Below, one piece after another: positions 34,533 through 43,115 of a stretch of 64,000 nt of DNA. The position numbers were made by a program, and so were the translations under genes. Source of the DNA: Afipia birgiae 34632 (lineage in GTDB: Bacteria; Pseudomonadota; Alphaproteobacteria; Rhizobiales; Xanthobacteraceae); contig NZ_HG326652.1 in NCBI RefSeq assembly GCF_000308295.2, positions 2,576,818-2,640,817 on the forward strand, written 5' to 3'. The notes under the pieces are model-generated. The model was not told the origin of the DNA and ran no database searches. It was given only the letters and a program-made list of their open reading frames with translations. Position 1 is the stretch's first letter; each line of letters opens with the position of its first letter.

Positions 34533-35375
34533 ATGAAATTTACCGGCACCAAGAATTACGTCGCCACCGATGATCTCAAGGTCGCGGTCAACGCCGCGAT
34601 CGTGCTCGAACGTCCCCTGCTCGTGAAGGGCGAACCCGGCACCGGCAAGACCGTGCTGGCGGAAGAAGTCGCCAAGGCGCTCGATGCGCCGCTGCTGACC
34701 TGGCACATCAAGTCCACCACCAAGGCGCAGCAGGGCCTCTACGAATACGACGCGGTCTCGCGTCTGCGCGACAGCCAGCTCGGCGATCCGCGCGTGTCCG
34801 ACATTTCCAACTACATCAAGCGCGGCAAGCTCTGGGATGCCTTCACCAGCGAGAAGCGCCCTGTCCTGCTGATCGATGAAATCGACAAGGCGGACATCGA
34901 ATTCCCGAACGACCTGCTGCTCGAACTCGACCGCATGGAATTCCATGTCTATGAGACCGGCGAAACCATCAAGGCGAAGCAGCGCCCGATCATCATGATC
35001 ACGTCGAACAACGAGAAGGAACTGCCGGACGCGTTCCTGCGCCGCTGTTTCTTCCACTACATCAAGTTCCCCGACATCGACACCATGAACGCCATCGTGG
35101 AAGTCCACTTCCCCGACATCAAGAAGCGTCTGGTGCAGGAAGCGATGAAGATCTTCTTCGAAGTGCGCGACGTGCCGGGCCTGAAGAAGAAGCCCTCGAC
35201 CTCGGAACTGCTCGACTGGCTCAAGCTCCTGCTCAACGAAGAAATGACGGTGGAGCAACTGCGCGAACGCGATCCGCGCAAGCTGATCCCGCCGCTGCAC
35301 GGCGCGCTGCTCAAGAACGAGCAGGACGTCCACCTGTTCGAGCGCCTCGCCTTCCTCAGCCGCCGGGAAGTTTAG
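34533..35375 (+). CDS. MoxR family AAA+ ATPase
   Basis: A 280-residue ATPase with Walker A GEPGTGKT (residues 33-40), Walker B VLLIDEIDKAD, sensor 1 in IIMITSNNEKELPDAFLRRC and the arginine finger region just after. MoxR ATPases act as chaperones together with VWA proteins; the VWA/CoxE-like partner gene is 0.7 kb away on the other strand, across glsB. The target enzyme is not evident in this window. Confidence 0.92.
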   Translation: MKFTGTKNYVATDDLKVAVNAAIVLERPLLVKGEPGTGKTVLAEEVAKALDAPLLTWHIKSTTKAQQGLYEYDAVSRLRDSQLGDPRVSDISNYIKRGKLWDAFTSEKRPVLLIDEIDKADIEFPNDLLLELDRMEFHVYETGETIKAKQRPIIMITSNNEKELPDAFLRRCFFHYIKFPDIDTMNAIVEVHFPDIKKRLVQEAMKIFFEVRDVPGLKKKPSTSELLDWLKLLLNEEMTVEQLRERDPRKLIPPLHGALLKNEQDVHLFERLAFLSRREV

Positions 35376-35380
35376 CTTTC

Positions 35381-35576
35381 TCATCCCTCCCCCTTGTGGG
35401 GAGGGATAGGCGGCCTTCGGCCGCCGTCGCTAAAGAACGCCGATGCGTTGCATCGGCTATGGCGAAGCGCCGGGGTGGGGGTTCACATCCGGCACATCGC
35501 GAGAAATCCCCCACCCGACGTGCTGTTCGCTTCGCTCCAGCAAGCCACCCTCCCCACAAGGGGGAGGGAGAAGAAG
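35381..35576. repeat. Family D composite repeat, copy 2
   Basis: CATCCCTCCCCCTTGTGGGG at one edge and CCTCCCCACAAGGGGGAGGG at the other form a long inverted pair around 150 bp with internal hairpins (GCGGCCTTCGGCCGC; GATGCGTTGCATC). This fills the gap between moxR and the cyclase-hydrolase gene. Confidence 0.75.
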
Positions 35577-35675
35577 CCGCTGCGGCGCACGCTGCGAACT
35601 CCTCTGAACGCCGCATGACACTGGCCACTGTCGCCGGGCGCGCCTACACTGGCGACCTCGGATGCGAGGTGCCGC

Positions 35676-37091
35676 GTGACCAAAAAGCACGTCGATCGCC
35701 GCCTGACAGCCATTCTCGCCGCGGACGTCGCCGGCTACAGCCGGCTAATGGGCGCGGACGAGGAAGGCACCCACGCACAGCTGAAGGCGCACCGCCACGA
35801 CCTGATCGACCGGCGGATCAAGAAACATCGCGGGCGTATCATCAACACCGCCGGCGACGGATTGCTGGCGGAATTCGCCAGTGCGGTCGAAGCCGTGCGC
35901 TGCGCGGTCGAAATCCAGCGCGCGATGATCACACGCAATACGAATGTGCCTGCGGGGAGCCGGCTCGAATTCCGGATCGGCATCAATGTCGGCGATGTCA
36001 TCGAGGACGGTAGCGAAATCTTCGGCGGCGGCGTCAACGTCGCAGCCCGGCTGGAGAGTATCGCGCCGAGCGGCGGCGTCTGTATTTCCAGGCAAGTGCT
36101 CGACCAGATCGAAGGCAAGCTCAGGCTTCAGTTCCGCGAAATGGGTCGTCAGAACCTGAAGAACATTGCACGGCCGATCGAGGTCTTTGCGATCGATCTC
36201 CATGACGGTGCATCCAAGGCGGCGCGCATCCTGACCGGCGCGAATCTCAAGCAGGAGATTCGCTATTGCAGGGCTGCTGACGGAGTGCGGCTGGCTTTTG
36301 CGAAGGTCGGCAACGGCCCGCCCTTGCTGCGAACGGCGCACTGGCTCGGGCATCTCGAGTATGACTGGGAGCTGCCGATCTTTCGCCGCCTCCTGCTCGA
36401 GCTGGCCTCGACCTTTTCGCTGGTCCGCTTCGACGCGCGCGGCAACGGGCTGTCGGATTGGGATGTCGGCAATATCTCGCTGGATCACTGGGTAAGCGAC
36501 ATGGAAAGCGTCGCGGACGCGGCGGGCCTCGACCGGTTTCCGATTCTTGCCTTGTCTCAAGGATGCGCGGTGGCGATCGCGTTCGCTGTCCGACATCCGG
36601 ATCGGGTGTCCCATTTGATCCTGTACGGAGGTTTTGCCACCGGCGTCTACAAGAGCCCGAACGTGACGCCCGCCGCGCGCGAGCAGTTCGACGCGATGAA
36701 AACGCTGATGAAGCTCGGCTGGGGCGCGAACGAGCCAACCTTCCGCCAGCTCTTCACGGCGTCGATGATCCCCACTGCGACGAAGGAACAGATGGACGCC
36801 TTCAACGAGGCCCAGCGCGTCAGCGCGTCGGCGGAATGCGCTGTCAGATATCTGGAAACTGTCATCAACTTCGACGTCCGCGACCTGCTGCCGCAAATCA
36901 AGGTGCCCACCCTCGTCATGCATGTCCGCGATGACCGCAGGGTGCCGATTGCGTCAGGCCGCGAGATAGCGGCAGCCATTCCCGGCGCGCGGTTCGTCAC
37001 ACTGCCGGGCAAAAACCATATCCCGCTCGAACAGGATCCCAGCTTGCCGATCTTTCTCGACGAGATCCGCCGGTTTCTCGGCGGCACCTAG
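35676..37091 (+). CDS. Class III adenylate cyclase fused to an alpha/beta hydrolase
   Basis: A 471-residue cytosolic protein. Residues 8-170 form a class III nucleotide cyclase domain with the two metal Asp (D17 in AADVAGYSRL, D61 in GDGLLAEF) and ARLESIAPSGGVCIS. Residues 190-471 form an alpha/beta hydrolase: nucleophile Ser in LALSQGCAVAIAF, Asp near HVRDDRRVP, His in GKNHIPLE. The cyclase would make cAMP; the hydrolase may sense or turn over a ligand. GTG start at 35676. Similar fusions are known in rhizobia. Confidence 0.88.
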   Translation: MTKKHVDRRLTAILAADVAGYSRLMGADEEGTHAQLKAHRHDLIDRRIKKHRGRIINTAGDGLLAEFASAVEAVRCAVEIQRAMITRNTNVPAGSRLEFRIGINVGDVIEDGSEIFGGGVNVAARLESIAPSGGVCISRQVLDQIEGKLRLQFREMGRQNLKNIARPIEVFAIDLHDGASKAARILTGANLKQEIRYCRAADGVRLAFAKVGNGPPLLRTAHWLGHLEYDWELPIFRRLLLELASTFSLVRFDARGNGLSDWDVGNISLDHWVSDMESVADAAGLDRFPILALSQGCAVAIAFAVRHPDRVSHLILYGGFATGVYKSPNVTPAAREQFDAMKTLMKLGWGANEPTFRQLFTASMIPTATKEQMDAFNEAQRVSASAECAVRYLETVINFDVRDLLPQIKVPTLVMHVRDDRRVPIASGREIAAAIPGARFVTLPGKNHIPLEQDPSLPIFLDEIRRFLGGT

Positions 37092-37141
37092 GCTCGCTTT
37101 ACCCGCTCGCCTGTTCTGTTCCAGTCACGCCCCCGCGCGCA

Positions 37142-37255
37142 TCACATTCTGCGGCGGAGTTTTTCCCGGTGCATGACGACCAGATGAGATCGCAGGCCGT
37201 AGCCGACGCCGATGCCTGCGGCGAACACCAGAGCAATGAACAGAACTTCGGACAT
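37142..37255 (-). CDS. Single-pass small membrane protein (37 aa)
   Basis: A 37-residue ORF: MSEVLFIALVFAAGIGVGYG then LRSHLVVMHREKLRRRM, one membrane helix with a positive C-terminus. An AGAGGCAGC site precedes the ATG at 37255. Plausible as one of the many tiny bacterial membrane proteins; no homologue confirmed here. Confidence 0.5.
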   Translation of the reverse strand: MSEVLFIALVFAAGIGVGYGLRSHLVVMHREKLRRRM

Positions 37256-37481
37256 GGCTGCCTCTTGTGAGAGGATCGCCGGGCGCAGTATACCGCCCGG
37301 CGATCCCGTCGTGGTATTGACGGACATGGGCAATTGTCCGCAATCGGACGTTAATCCGACGGTACGCGCGCGCAACGAAAGCTGCGTTTAAACCTTAATG
37401 TCCGCCGCGCGGGTTAATTCTGGAACCATGAGCGGATTGGCGGGCGGCGCTGGATGTGAATGGCAAACGTCTCGCGCAACA

Positions 37482-37570
37482 TCATTGCGAGCGAAGCGAA
37501 GCAATCCAGTCTTGCAAAACTCGAATGACCAAGACTGGATTGCTTCGTCGCAAGGGCTCCTCACAATGAC
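37482..37570. repeat. Family C inverted repeat, copy 2
   Basis: CATTGCGAGCGAAGCGAAGC / GCTTCGTCGCAAGGGCTCCT with CAATCCAG and CTGGATTG inside. It fills most of the 337-bp gap 37256-37592; the remainder shows no further feature. Confidence 0.8.
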
Positions 37571-37592
37571 GGCTTATTGGCGGCAGGCGCCG

Positions 37593-38186
37593 TTATCGCG
37601 CGCGCTCGCTCATCTGATAGGTCAGATGCGCTTTCACCGTCGGCCATTCCGACGCGATGATGCTGTAGACCACCGTGTCGCGCAGCGTGCCATTCGGTGC
37701 AACCTGATGGCTGCGCAAGATTCCGTCCTGTTTCGCGCCCAGCCGCTCGATGCCGCGCCGCGACTGGTGATTGAAGAAATGCGTGCGGAACTCCACCGCG
37801 ATGCAGTTCAGCTTTTCGAAGGCATGGGTGAGCAGCAGCAGCTTGCATTGCGTATTGAGCGGTGTGCGCTGGACGCGCTTTGCGTACCAGGTCGAGCCGA
37901 TCTCGACGCGCCGGTTCGCCGCATCGACGTTCATGTAGGTGGTCATGCCGGCGATCTTTCCACCCGCGTCCGTCACTACGAACGGCAGCATCGATCCTGC
38001 GGCCTGCAGGCCGAGACGCCGCGCGATTTCGGCGTCCATGGTCTCCGGCGCGGGGATGGAGGTGTACCAGAGCTTCCACAGCTCGCCGTCCTTCACCGCC
38101 TCGATCAGACCATCCGTGTGATCCCTCGACAGCGGCTCAAGCCGCGCGTGCGGCCCCTCAAGGGTCGTTGGCTCAAGCCACGCCAT
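37593..38186 (-). CDS. GNAT family N-acetyltransferase
   Basis: A 197-residue cytosolic protein of the RimJ/RimL-like GNAT group: LEPTTLEGPHARLEPLSRDH at the N-terminus, IAGMTTYMNVDAANRRVEIG and then the acetyl-CoA region with FFNHQSRRGIERLGAKQDG. It uses acetyl-CoA; acceptor unknown. It begins 10 bp after the stop of the SMP-30 gene and so is likely the last gene of that transcript. Confidence 0.85.
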   Translation of the reverse strand: MAWLEPTTLEGPHARLEPLSRDHTDGLIEAVKDGELWKLWYTSIPAPETMDAEIARRLGLQAAGSMLPFVVTDAGGKIAGMTTYMNVDAANRRVEIGSTWYAKRVQRTPLNTQCKLLLLTHAFEKLNCIAVEFRTHFFNHQSRRGIERLGAKQDGILRSHQVAPNGTLRDTVVYSIIASEWPTVKAHLTYQMSERAR

Positions 38187-38196
38187 CGGAATGTCC

Positions 38197-39129
38197 TTAC
38201 TTGTTCAGGAAGTTGAGCGGCAGGCCGCCGCGCGGCCAGTCCATCGCTACCAGTTCGCCCTTGCCGGACAGCGTGATGTACGCCGTCTTCAACTCCGGCC
38301 CGCCGAACGCAATGTTGGTGGTGACGTTGTCACCGGTCGGCACCTGCTCGACCAGTTTGCCGTCGGGCGCGATCACCGAGATGCAGCCGGAGATCAGCGT
38401 CGCGACGCAAACATTGCCCGAGGCTTCGACGCCGAGTGAGTCATACATCTGGTAACCGCCGAGGCCCGAAATCGGCTTGCCGAGTTCGCCGCGATAGATC
38501 GCTTCGCCGGGCGTGATTTCCCCCGGCGCACCGATAGCAAAAGCCCACAGCCGTGCGGTCGGGGTTTCGGCGACATAGACAGTTTTCTCATCCGGCGAGA
38601 GGCCGATGCCGTTGGCAGGCAACATGTGCGGCACCGCCTCGACGAGTTCGGTCCCGCCCTTCTTCATGTAATAGACGGCGCCGACGTCGAGATCGTGCGC
38701 GCGACGCTTGCCGAGATCGGTGAACCAGAGCCCGCCCTCCCTGTCGAACACAAGATCGTTCGGTCCCTTGAGCTGACGTTCGCCGCAATGAGTAAACAGC
38801 GTTTCGACCTTGCCGTTTGAGAGATCGACGCGCTGCAACGAGCCGCCGATATATTCCGACGGACGCGGCGCGCCCGGCATGATGTTGCCGCGCGGGCCGG
38901 GCGCCCACGAGAAGCCGCCATTGTTGCAGAGGTACATCTTGCCGTCTGGTCCCAGCGCCGCGCCATTCGGCCCGCCGGGAATCTTCGCAATGATCTCCTT
39001 GCGCCCGTCGGGATAAACGCGGGTCAATGTCTGACGCCGTATTTCCACCAGCACCACCGAGCCATCGGGCATCACCACCGGCCCTTCGGGAAATTCGAGA
39101 CCGGTTGCGATGACGCGGACGTTTGACAT
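38197..39129 (-). CDS. SMP-30/gluconolactonase family protein
   Basis: A 310-residue six-bladed beta-propeller lactonase-type protein. GLEFPEGPVVMPDGSVVLVE, PGGPNGAALGPDGKMYLCNN and PNDLVFDREGGLWFTDLGKR carry the conserved metal ligands (Glu, Asn, Asp), with the final Asp in LSPDEKTVYVAET. Probably hydrolyses a sugar or hydroxy acid lactone in the cytosol; no signal peptide. Possibly grouped with the GNAT gene. Confidence 0.88.
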   Translation of the reverse strand: MSNVRVIATGLEFPEGPVVMPDGSVVLVEIRRQTLTRVYPDGRKEIIAKIPGGPNGAALGPDGKMYLCNNGGFSWAPGPRGNIMPGAPRPSEYIGGSLQRVDLSNGKVETLFTHCGERQLKGPNDLVFDREGGLWFTDLGKRRAHDLDVGAVYYMKKGGTELVEAVPHMLPANGIGLSPDEKTVYVAETPTARLWAFAIGAPGEITPGEAIYRGELGKPISGLGGYQMYDSLGVEASGNVCVATLISGCISVIAPDGKLVEQVPTGDNVTTNIAFGGPELKTAYITLSGKGELVAMDWPRGGLPLNFLNK

Positions 39130-39251
39130 GAAGACCTCCCGGACAGTGTTTTTGATTTTGACGCGTGAAACCTATCGTGCGGTTTTGCCGATGACCAGTG
39201 CGGGGGCGCAGGCTCTGTTGTCGTGTGATGGAAAGCGCACTCCATCAGTAC

Positions 39252-39371
39252 GTCGTCCCGGCGAAGGCCGGGACCCATAACCACCATCTTGCCGTTAGAG
39301 CTGGTAGGCCGGACACGCCTTTGCAAAATACTCCGACAGGGGTGATGGGTCCCGGCCTTCGCCGGAACGAC
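39252..39371. repeat. Family B inverted repeat, copy 3
   Basis: Ends CGTCGTCCCGGCGAAGGCCG and GGCCTTCGCCGGAACGAC; one base differs from the consensus at the right end. Fills the gap between the SMP-30 and cyclodeaminase-like genes. Confidence 0.85.
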
Positions 39372-39386
39372 CTGTGGAGAGATCAG

Positions 39387-40346
39387 CTAGTCTTTCTTCT
39401 CGAAGTCTTTCCACACCAGTCCGGCAGCGGCGATGTCCGACAGCGCGTTGCCCACCGCCTTGAACACCGTGATCTCACGGTCGCTTTCGCGGCCCTTCCG
39501 CTCGCCGCGGCACAGTTCGGCCAGCGAACCGGCGATATCGTCCGGCGCAATGACGTCATCGCGGATCGGATCGAGCAGCTCGCCGCTCTCCTTCAGCGCA
39601 TCGTAGGTGTCCACATAGACGCGCCCCCTGCGAAACACCTCATTGTCGGCCTCGCGCATGAATGGCGTGAAGCTGCCGATCAGATCGAGATGCGTGCCCG
39701 GCTTCAGCCATGCGCCCTTGATGATCGGCTTCTCCGAGAGCGTGGCGCAACTGACGATGTCCGCCTCGCCGACGGCACGCTCCAGATCGGGCGCAACAGA
39801 CGCATCGATGCCCCTGGCGCGCAGATCGAACACCAGCCGCGCTGCGCCTGCCTCATTGATATTCCACACCGCGACCTTGTCGATCGGCCGCACGGCGCGG
39901 AACGCATCTGCTGTGAGACTGGCGATCCGGCCCGAACCTGCGATCAGGAGCTTCCGCGCATTCTTGCGCGCGAGAAACGACCCGCCGAGCGCGGCGATGC
40001 CCGCCGTGCGCCGCGAGGTGATCTCGTTGCCATCGATCAGTGCGATGTGCTGGCCGGTGTCGCCGTCGCACAAGAGGTAACTCGAAAACAGGCCCGGCAG
40101 CGCCTTCTTGCCGTTCTCGGGAAAGATCGTGACGATCTTGATGCCGACAAACGCGCGCTGCCACGCCGGCATGATCAGAATGGTCGCGGTCGAGCCGTCC
40201 GGCTGCGGCATGAAATGATGGTGTCGCAGCGGCACATCCGCGCCCGCCGTGAACGCCTCGCGCAAGGCAGGGATCAGCCGGTCGAACGGCAGACTCGCAC
40301 GGGTGCGAGCGGCGTCGATGACGATGGGGGATGGCGTTGTGCTCAA
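39387..40346 (-). CDS. Ornithine cyclodeaminase/mu-crystallin family protein
   Basis: A 319-residue NAD(P)-dependent protein. SLPFDRLIPALREAFTAGAD and PRHHHFMPQPDG-like N-terminal blocks, the Lys in FVGIKIVTIFPEN, the dinucleotide motif LIAGSGRIASLTADAF and the HLDLIGSFTPFMREAD block are typical of the OCD family. Members act on ornithine, imines or ketimines; the substrate is unknown. It lies upstream of the SMP-30 gene, separated by a repeat. Confidence 0.88.
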   Translation of the reverse strand: MSTTPSPIVIDAARTRASLPFDRLIPALREAFTAGADVPLRHHHFMPQPDGSTATILIMPAWQRAFVGIKIVTIFPENGKKALPGLFSSYLLCDGDTGQHIALIDGNEITSRRTAGIAALGGSFLARKNARKLLIAGSGRIASLTADAFRAVRPIDKVAVWNINEAGAARLVFDLRARGIDASVAPDLERAVGEADIVSCATLSEKPIIKGAWLKPGTHLDLIGSFTPFMREADNEVFRRGRVYVDTYDALKESGELLDPIRDDVIAPDDIAGSLAELCRGERKGRESDREITVFKAVGNALSDIAAAGLVWKDFEKKD

Positions 40347-40362
40347 ACTGAAATCTCTCCAC

Positions 40363-40496
40363 GTCGTCCCGGCGAAGGCCGGGACCCATACTCCCTACAC
40401 TATCGTTCAAAACGGAAAGCGAACCACTGGCTAATCTGGCATCGCGGACGAACACCACGTTCGGTGGTTATGGGTCCCGGCCTTCGCCGGGACGAC
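40363..40496. repeat. Family B inverted repeat, copy 4
   Basis: GTCGTCCCGGCGAAGGCCGG at the left and its inverse ending at 40496. The centre (about 75 bp) differs from other copies. Confidence 0.85.
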
Positions 40497-40521
40497 CCCT
40501 TTAATACGCCATATGCGAGCC

Positions 40522-40872
40522 TCATTGCCCTGCCCTCACCTTGTCCATCAGCTTCTTCCGGAACGCGCGATCGCGCTTGAGGTGCCATTCCCGGCTCATC
40601 GCTTCATTGCGCGTCTTGAACGGCTCGGTGTGCAGCAGCAGCCAGACCCGCCCGCGCGTCGAGCGCGCGCCGGTCCCCGCATTGTGCTTTTCCAGTCGCT
40701 GCGTCACATCGTTGGTCCAGCCGACGTAGGATGTGTAGCGGCCCTTGTGAAAGCTGCCCAGCACATAGACGAAGGCGGCGGGTTTGGATTTCACTTTTGC
40801 TGCGCGAGGCTTGGATTTCGTCGCTCGAGACTTTGATGCCGCCGCGCGAGGTTTAGCCGGCATTCGCGTCAC
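40522..40872 (-). CDS. GIY-YIG domain endonuclease-like protein
   Basis: A 116-residue protein with a Lys/Arg/Ala-rich N-terminal tail (1-32) and a GIY-YIG domain: FVYVLGSFHKGRYTSYVGWT holds the VYVL...YVG motif, then LEKHNAGTGARSTRGR and the catalytic Glu in NEAMSREWHLKR. This is the UPF0213/YhbQ-type branch. It overlaps the upstream gene by four bases (ATGA), so the two are coupled. Substrate DNA unknown. Confidence 0.85.
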   Translation of the reverse strand: MTRMPAKPRAAASKSRATKSKPRAAKVKSKPAAFVYVLGSFHKGRYTSYVGWTNDVTQRLEKHNAGTGARSTRGRVWLLLHTEPFKTRNEAMSREWHLKRDRAFRKKLMDKVRAGQ

Positions 40873-41219
40873 TTGGCGGCGGGCGCCTTTGGCGCGTCCT
40901 TCGACGAATCCTTGGCCGCCCCGTTAGACTTGCCCAGCGCCTGCACCTGCCCCTGCAACTGCGCGACGGTGTTCTGCAGGCCGATCACCGTTGCTTTCAA
41001 GGCATCGATCTGCCGGTTGGCGGCGTCGATCTTCTGCTGGCTGTCCAGCGACGCCTTGGTCAGCGACGACTTCAGGAAGTTGACGTTGCTCTGCAGGCAG
41101 CCGGTGCGCCGCTCCATGGTCTTCTCGGCGGTGCAGATCTCGATGCCGGGCACGTCCTGCGCCATCGCTTGATGCGGCACAGCCGCGAGCAGTGCAGCGG
41201 CAATCAGGAATCTCATCAT
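40869..41219 (-). CDS. Exported coiled-coil hypothetical protein
   Basis: A 116-residue protein with a signal peptide (MMRFLIAAALLAAVPHQAMA, cleavage before QDV). The mature chain has a cysteine pair (ICTAEK, GCLQSN) followed by a predicted coiled coil with heptads (IDAANRQIDALKATVIGLQN TVAQLQ) and a Lys/Ala tail. GAGGAGG precedes the ATG pair at 41219/41216. It is coupled to the GIY-YIG gene. Function unknown. Confidence 0.75.
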   Translation of the reverse strand: MMRFLIAAALLAAVPHQAMAQDVPGIEICTAEKTMERRTGCLQSNVNFLKSSLTKASLDSQQKIDAANRQIDALKATVIGLQNTVAQLQGQVQALGKSNGAAKDSSKDAPKAPAAK

Positions 41220-41543
41220 GTCCGACCTCCTCAAAGCTTCGCCATATCGAAGCGTTTCCGCGCATCCCGCGCAAACTGTCTCAGAACGTAACGGCGTTGG
41301 CGGCCAATATCTTGCGCAATCTTAAGATTTGGAACGCGGGTGGAACGAAACGCGCCCGAATCAGCGATTCATACCATGCTCGCCTGACGGCGCACCGACA
41401 TCTTGTGCCGCATGCACGCGGCGCGTCCACATCATGCTTTGCGAGGGTTGCGCGGATCAGGCGAAACGTCGAAAACAGGCGTCAATCGTTAACGCTCACC
41501 CGCCACGAACCAGCCCAAGAACAACAAAGAGCAAAGCCCGCAA
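41220..41543. other. Intergenic region with nothing recognised
   Basis: About 320 bp between divergent genes. It should contain both promoters. I found no repeat, hairpin or credible gene. Confidence 0.35.
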
Positions 41544-42431
41544 ATGAGCGACCTGCCCACAGACCTGCACGGTGTGTTTCCCTATCTCGTCTCGCCGACC
41601 ACGACTGACGGCCGCATCAAGACCGATGTGCTGGGCAAGCTCTGCGACGACATGATCAAGGCGGGGGTTCACGGGGTGACGCCGCTCGGCTCGACCGGCG
41701 AGTTCGCCTATCTCAGCCGCGAACAGCGCACCGCCGCGGTCACGGCGACGGTGGAAGCGACCGCGAAGCGCGTGCCGGTGATCGCGGGCGTAGCCTCGAC
41801 ATCAACCGCGGACGCGGTCGCGCAGGCCAAGGCCTATCAGGCGCTCGGCGCCGACGGCATCCTGGCGATTCTCGAAGCCTATTTCCCGGTGAAGGACGCG
41901 CAGGTCGAGGCGTATTTCCGCGCCATCGCGGACGCCGTCGATATTCCGGTGGTGATCTACACCAACCCGAACTTCCAGCGCTCGGACCTCACCCTCGACG
42001 TGATCGCACGCCTCGCCGAACATCCGCGCATCCAGTACATCAAGGATGCCTCGAACAACACCGGCCGCCTGCTCTCGATCATCAACCGCTGCGGCGACAA
42101 GATGCGGGTGTTCGCGGCGTCGGCGCATATTCCGGCGGCGGTGATGCTGATCGGCGGCGTCGGCTGGATGGCGGGACCGGCCTGCATCGTGCCGCGCGAA
42201 AGCGTGAAGCTCTATGATCTGTGCAAGGCGGGGCGCTGGGACGAAGCCGTGGCGCTGCAACGCAAGCTGTGGCGGGTGAATGAGGTGTTCGCGCGGTTCA
42301 ATCTCGCAGCCTGCATCAAGGCCGGGCTGGACATGCAGGGCTATGCTGTCGGCGACCCGATCGCGCCGCAGACAGCCCTGACACCGGAAGAGCGCAAGAT
42401 CGTCGAGGGCGTGTTGCGGGACCTGACATAG
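41544..42431 (+). CDS. Dihydrodipicolinate synthase/N-acetylneuraminate lyase family aldolase
   Basis: A 295-residue class I aldolase. GSTGE (residues 49-53), Y139 in IYTNPN and Schiff-base K167 in QYIKDAS are present. It resembles the DapA superfamily, but genomes of this group have a separate dapA, and the [21 protein letters not shown]-terminus fits a catabolic aldolase (for example toward 2-keto sugar acids). Substrate is therefore not assigned. A convergent terminator follows. Confidence 0.88.
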   Translation: MSDLPTDLHGVFPYLVSPTTTDGRIKTDVLGKLCDDMIKAGVHGVTPLGSTGEFAYLSREQRTAAVTATVEATAKRVPVIAGVASTSTADAVAQAKAYQALGADGILAILEAYFPVKDAQVEAYFRAIADAVDIPVVIYTNPNFQRSDLTLDVIARLAEHPRIQYIKDASNNTGRLLSIINRCGDKMRVFAASAHIPAAVMLIGGVGWMAGPACIVPRESVKLYDLCKAGRWDEAVALQRKLWRVNEVFARFNLAACIKAGLDMQGYAVGDPIAPQTALTPEERKIVEGVLRDLT

Positions 42432-42470
42432 CCCGGCAACACACACACCCGATGTCGTCGTGCGCAAAAG

Positions 42471-42493
42471 AAAACCCCGCCGAAGCGGGGTTT
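42471..42493. terminator. Convergent terminator
   Basis: AAAACCCCGC-CGAA-GCGGGGTTT hairpin between the aldolase gene (plus) and the secreted basic protein gene (minus); A- and T-runs on both sides make it bidirectional. Confidence 0.85.
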
Positions 42494-42497
42494 ACGT

Positions 42498-42773
42498 TCA
42501 GTGATGACGCCTTGGCCCATAGTGGCGGGGTGGCGCATAATAGCGCGGACGCACATGGTGGCGCGGGCGGTCATACCCGCGGTGATAGCGGGGCCGGTCA
42601 TGTCGGCGCTGATTGTAGCTGGGCACAGGGTAATACTGCGTCTTCTCAACCTGCATGGCCTTCGCCAGGCGGGTGATCTCCGCAGGCGCAAGCGGTGCAG
42701 CCGTTGCAGCCTTGCCCATGAACAAGGTCGCCACAGCAACGGCGACCAGCATCAAGGTTCGCGTCATTCGCAT
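42498..42773 (-). CDS. Small exported His/Arg/Tyr-rich protein
   Basis: A 91-residue protein with a signal peptide (MRMTRTLMLVAVAVATLFMG, cleavage near ATA-AP). The mature tail of about 45 residues is a repetitive RYHRGYDRPRHHVRPRYYAP pattern, strongly basic and His-rich, ending PRRHH. It could bind metal or nucleic acid in the envelope. Start may be at 42773 or the ATG at 42767. No family recognised. Confidence 0.65.
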   Translation of the reverse strand: MRMTRTLMLVAVAVATLFMGKAATAAPLAPAEITRLAKAMQVEKTQYYPVPSYNQRRHDRPRYHRGYDRPRHHVRPRYYAPPRHYGPRRHH

Positions 42774-42968
42774 TCCATCCTTCAGTTCTTACAACACGCA
42801 CCACCGATGCAATTGAATCGCGGCACAACAAAGACTCGCTGCAGCGAGTTCGGTCGCTATTTCAAATGCGCAACGCGAAAAGGGTAACCAGCCACCGTTA
42901 GCGAGCGCGGCGCTGGCGAATATTCTGAATCTCGTTGAGTTGAGAACGCGAATTGGAAAAGCCTCTCT

Positions 42969-43110
42969 GCTCCCTCGCCCCGCTCTTGCGGGGAGAGGGT
43001 TGGGGTGAGGGTGAGCATTCAGCAAACGTGATATTGGTGATCCCGGAGCCAATGCCCCTCACCCCCGTGCTTTGCGCGTCGACCTCTCCCCGTAAACGGG
43101 GAGAGGTGAA
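42969..43110. repeat. Family D composite repeat, copy 3
   Basis: GCTCCCTCGCCCCGCTCTTG CGGGGAGAGGGTTGGGGTGA at the left and CCTCACCCCCGTGCTTTGCG ... CTCTCCCCGTAAACGGGGAG at the right. The two arms are inverted, each with its own hairpin. This explains most of the 340-bp gap before the cyclase gene. Confidence 0.75.
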
Positions 43111-43115
43111 AAAAG

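Noticed and set aside
33990-35384. A 464-codon minus-strand frame over glsB and moxR
   Set aside because: Antisense shadow of the MoxR ATPase and the GlsB-like gene; no domain or plausible start.
37482-37570. Inverted repeats considered as a CRISPR or integron site
   Set aside because: Only one inverted pair per locus with no spacer series, and the same element recurs at dispersed intergenic places; it is a family C repeat.
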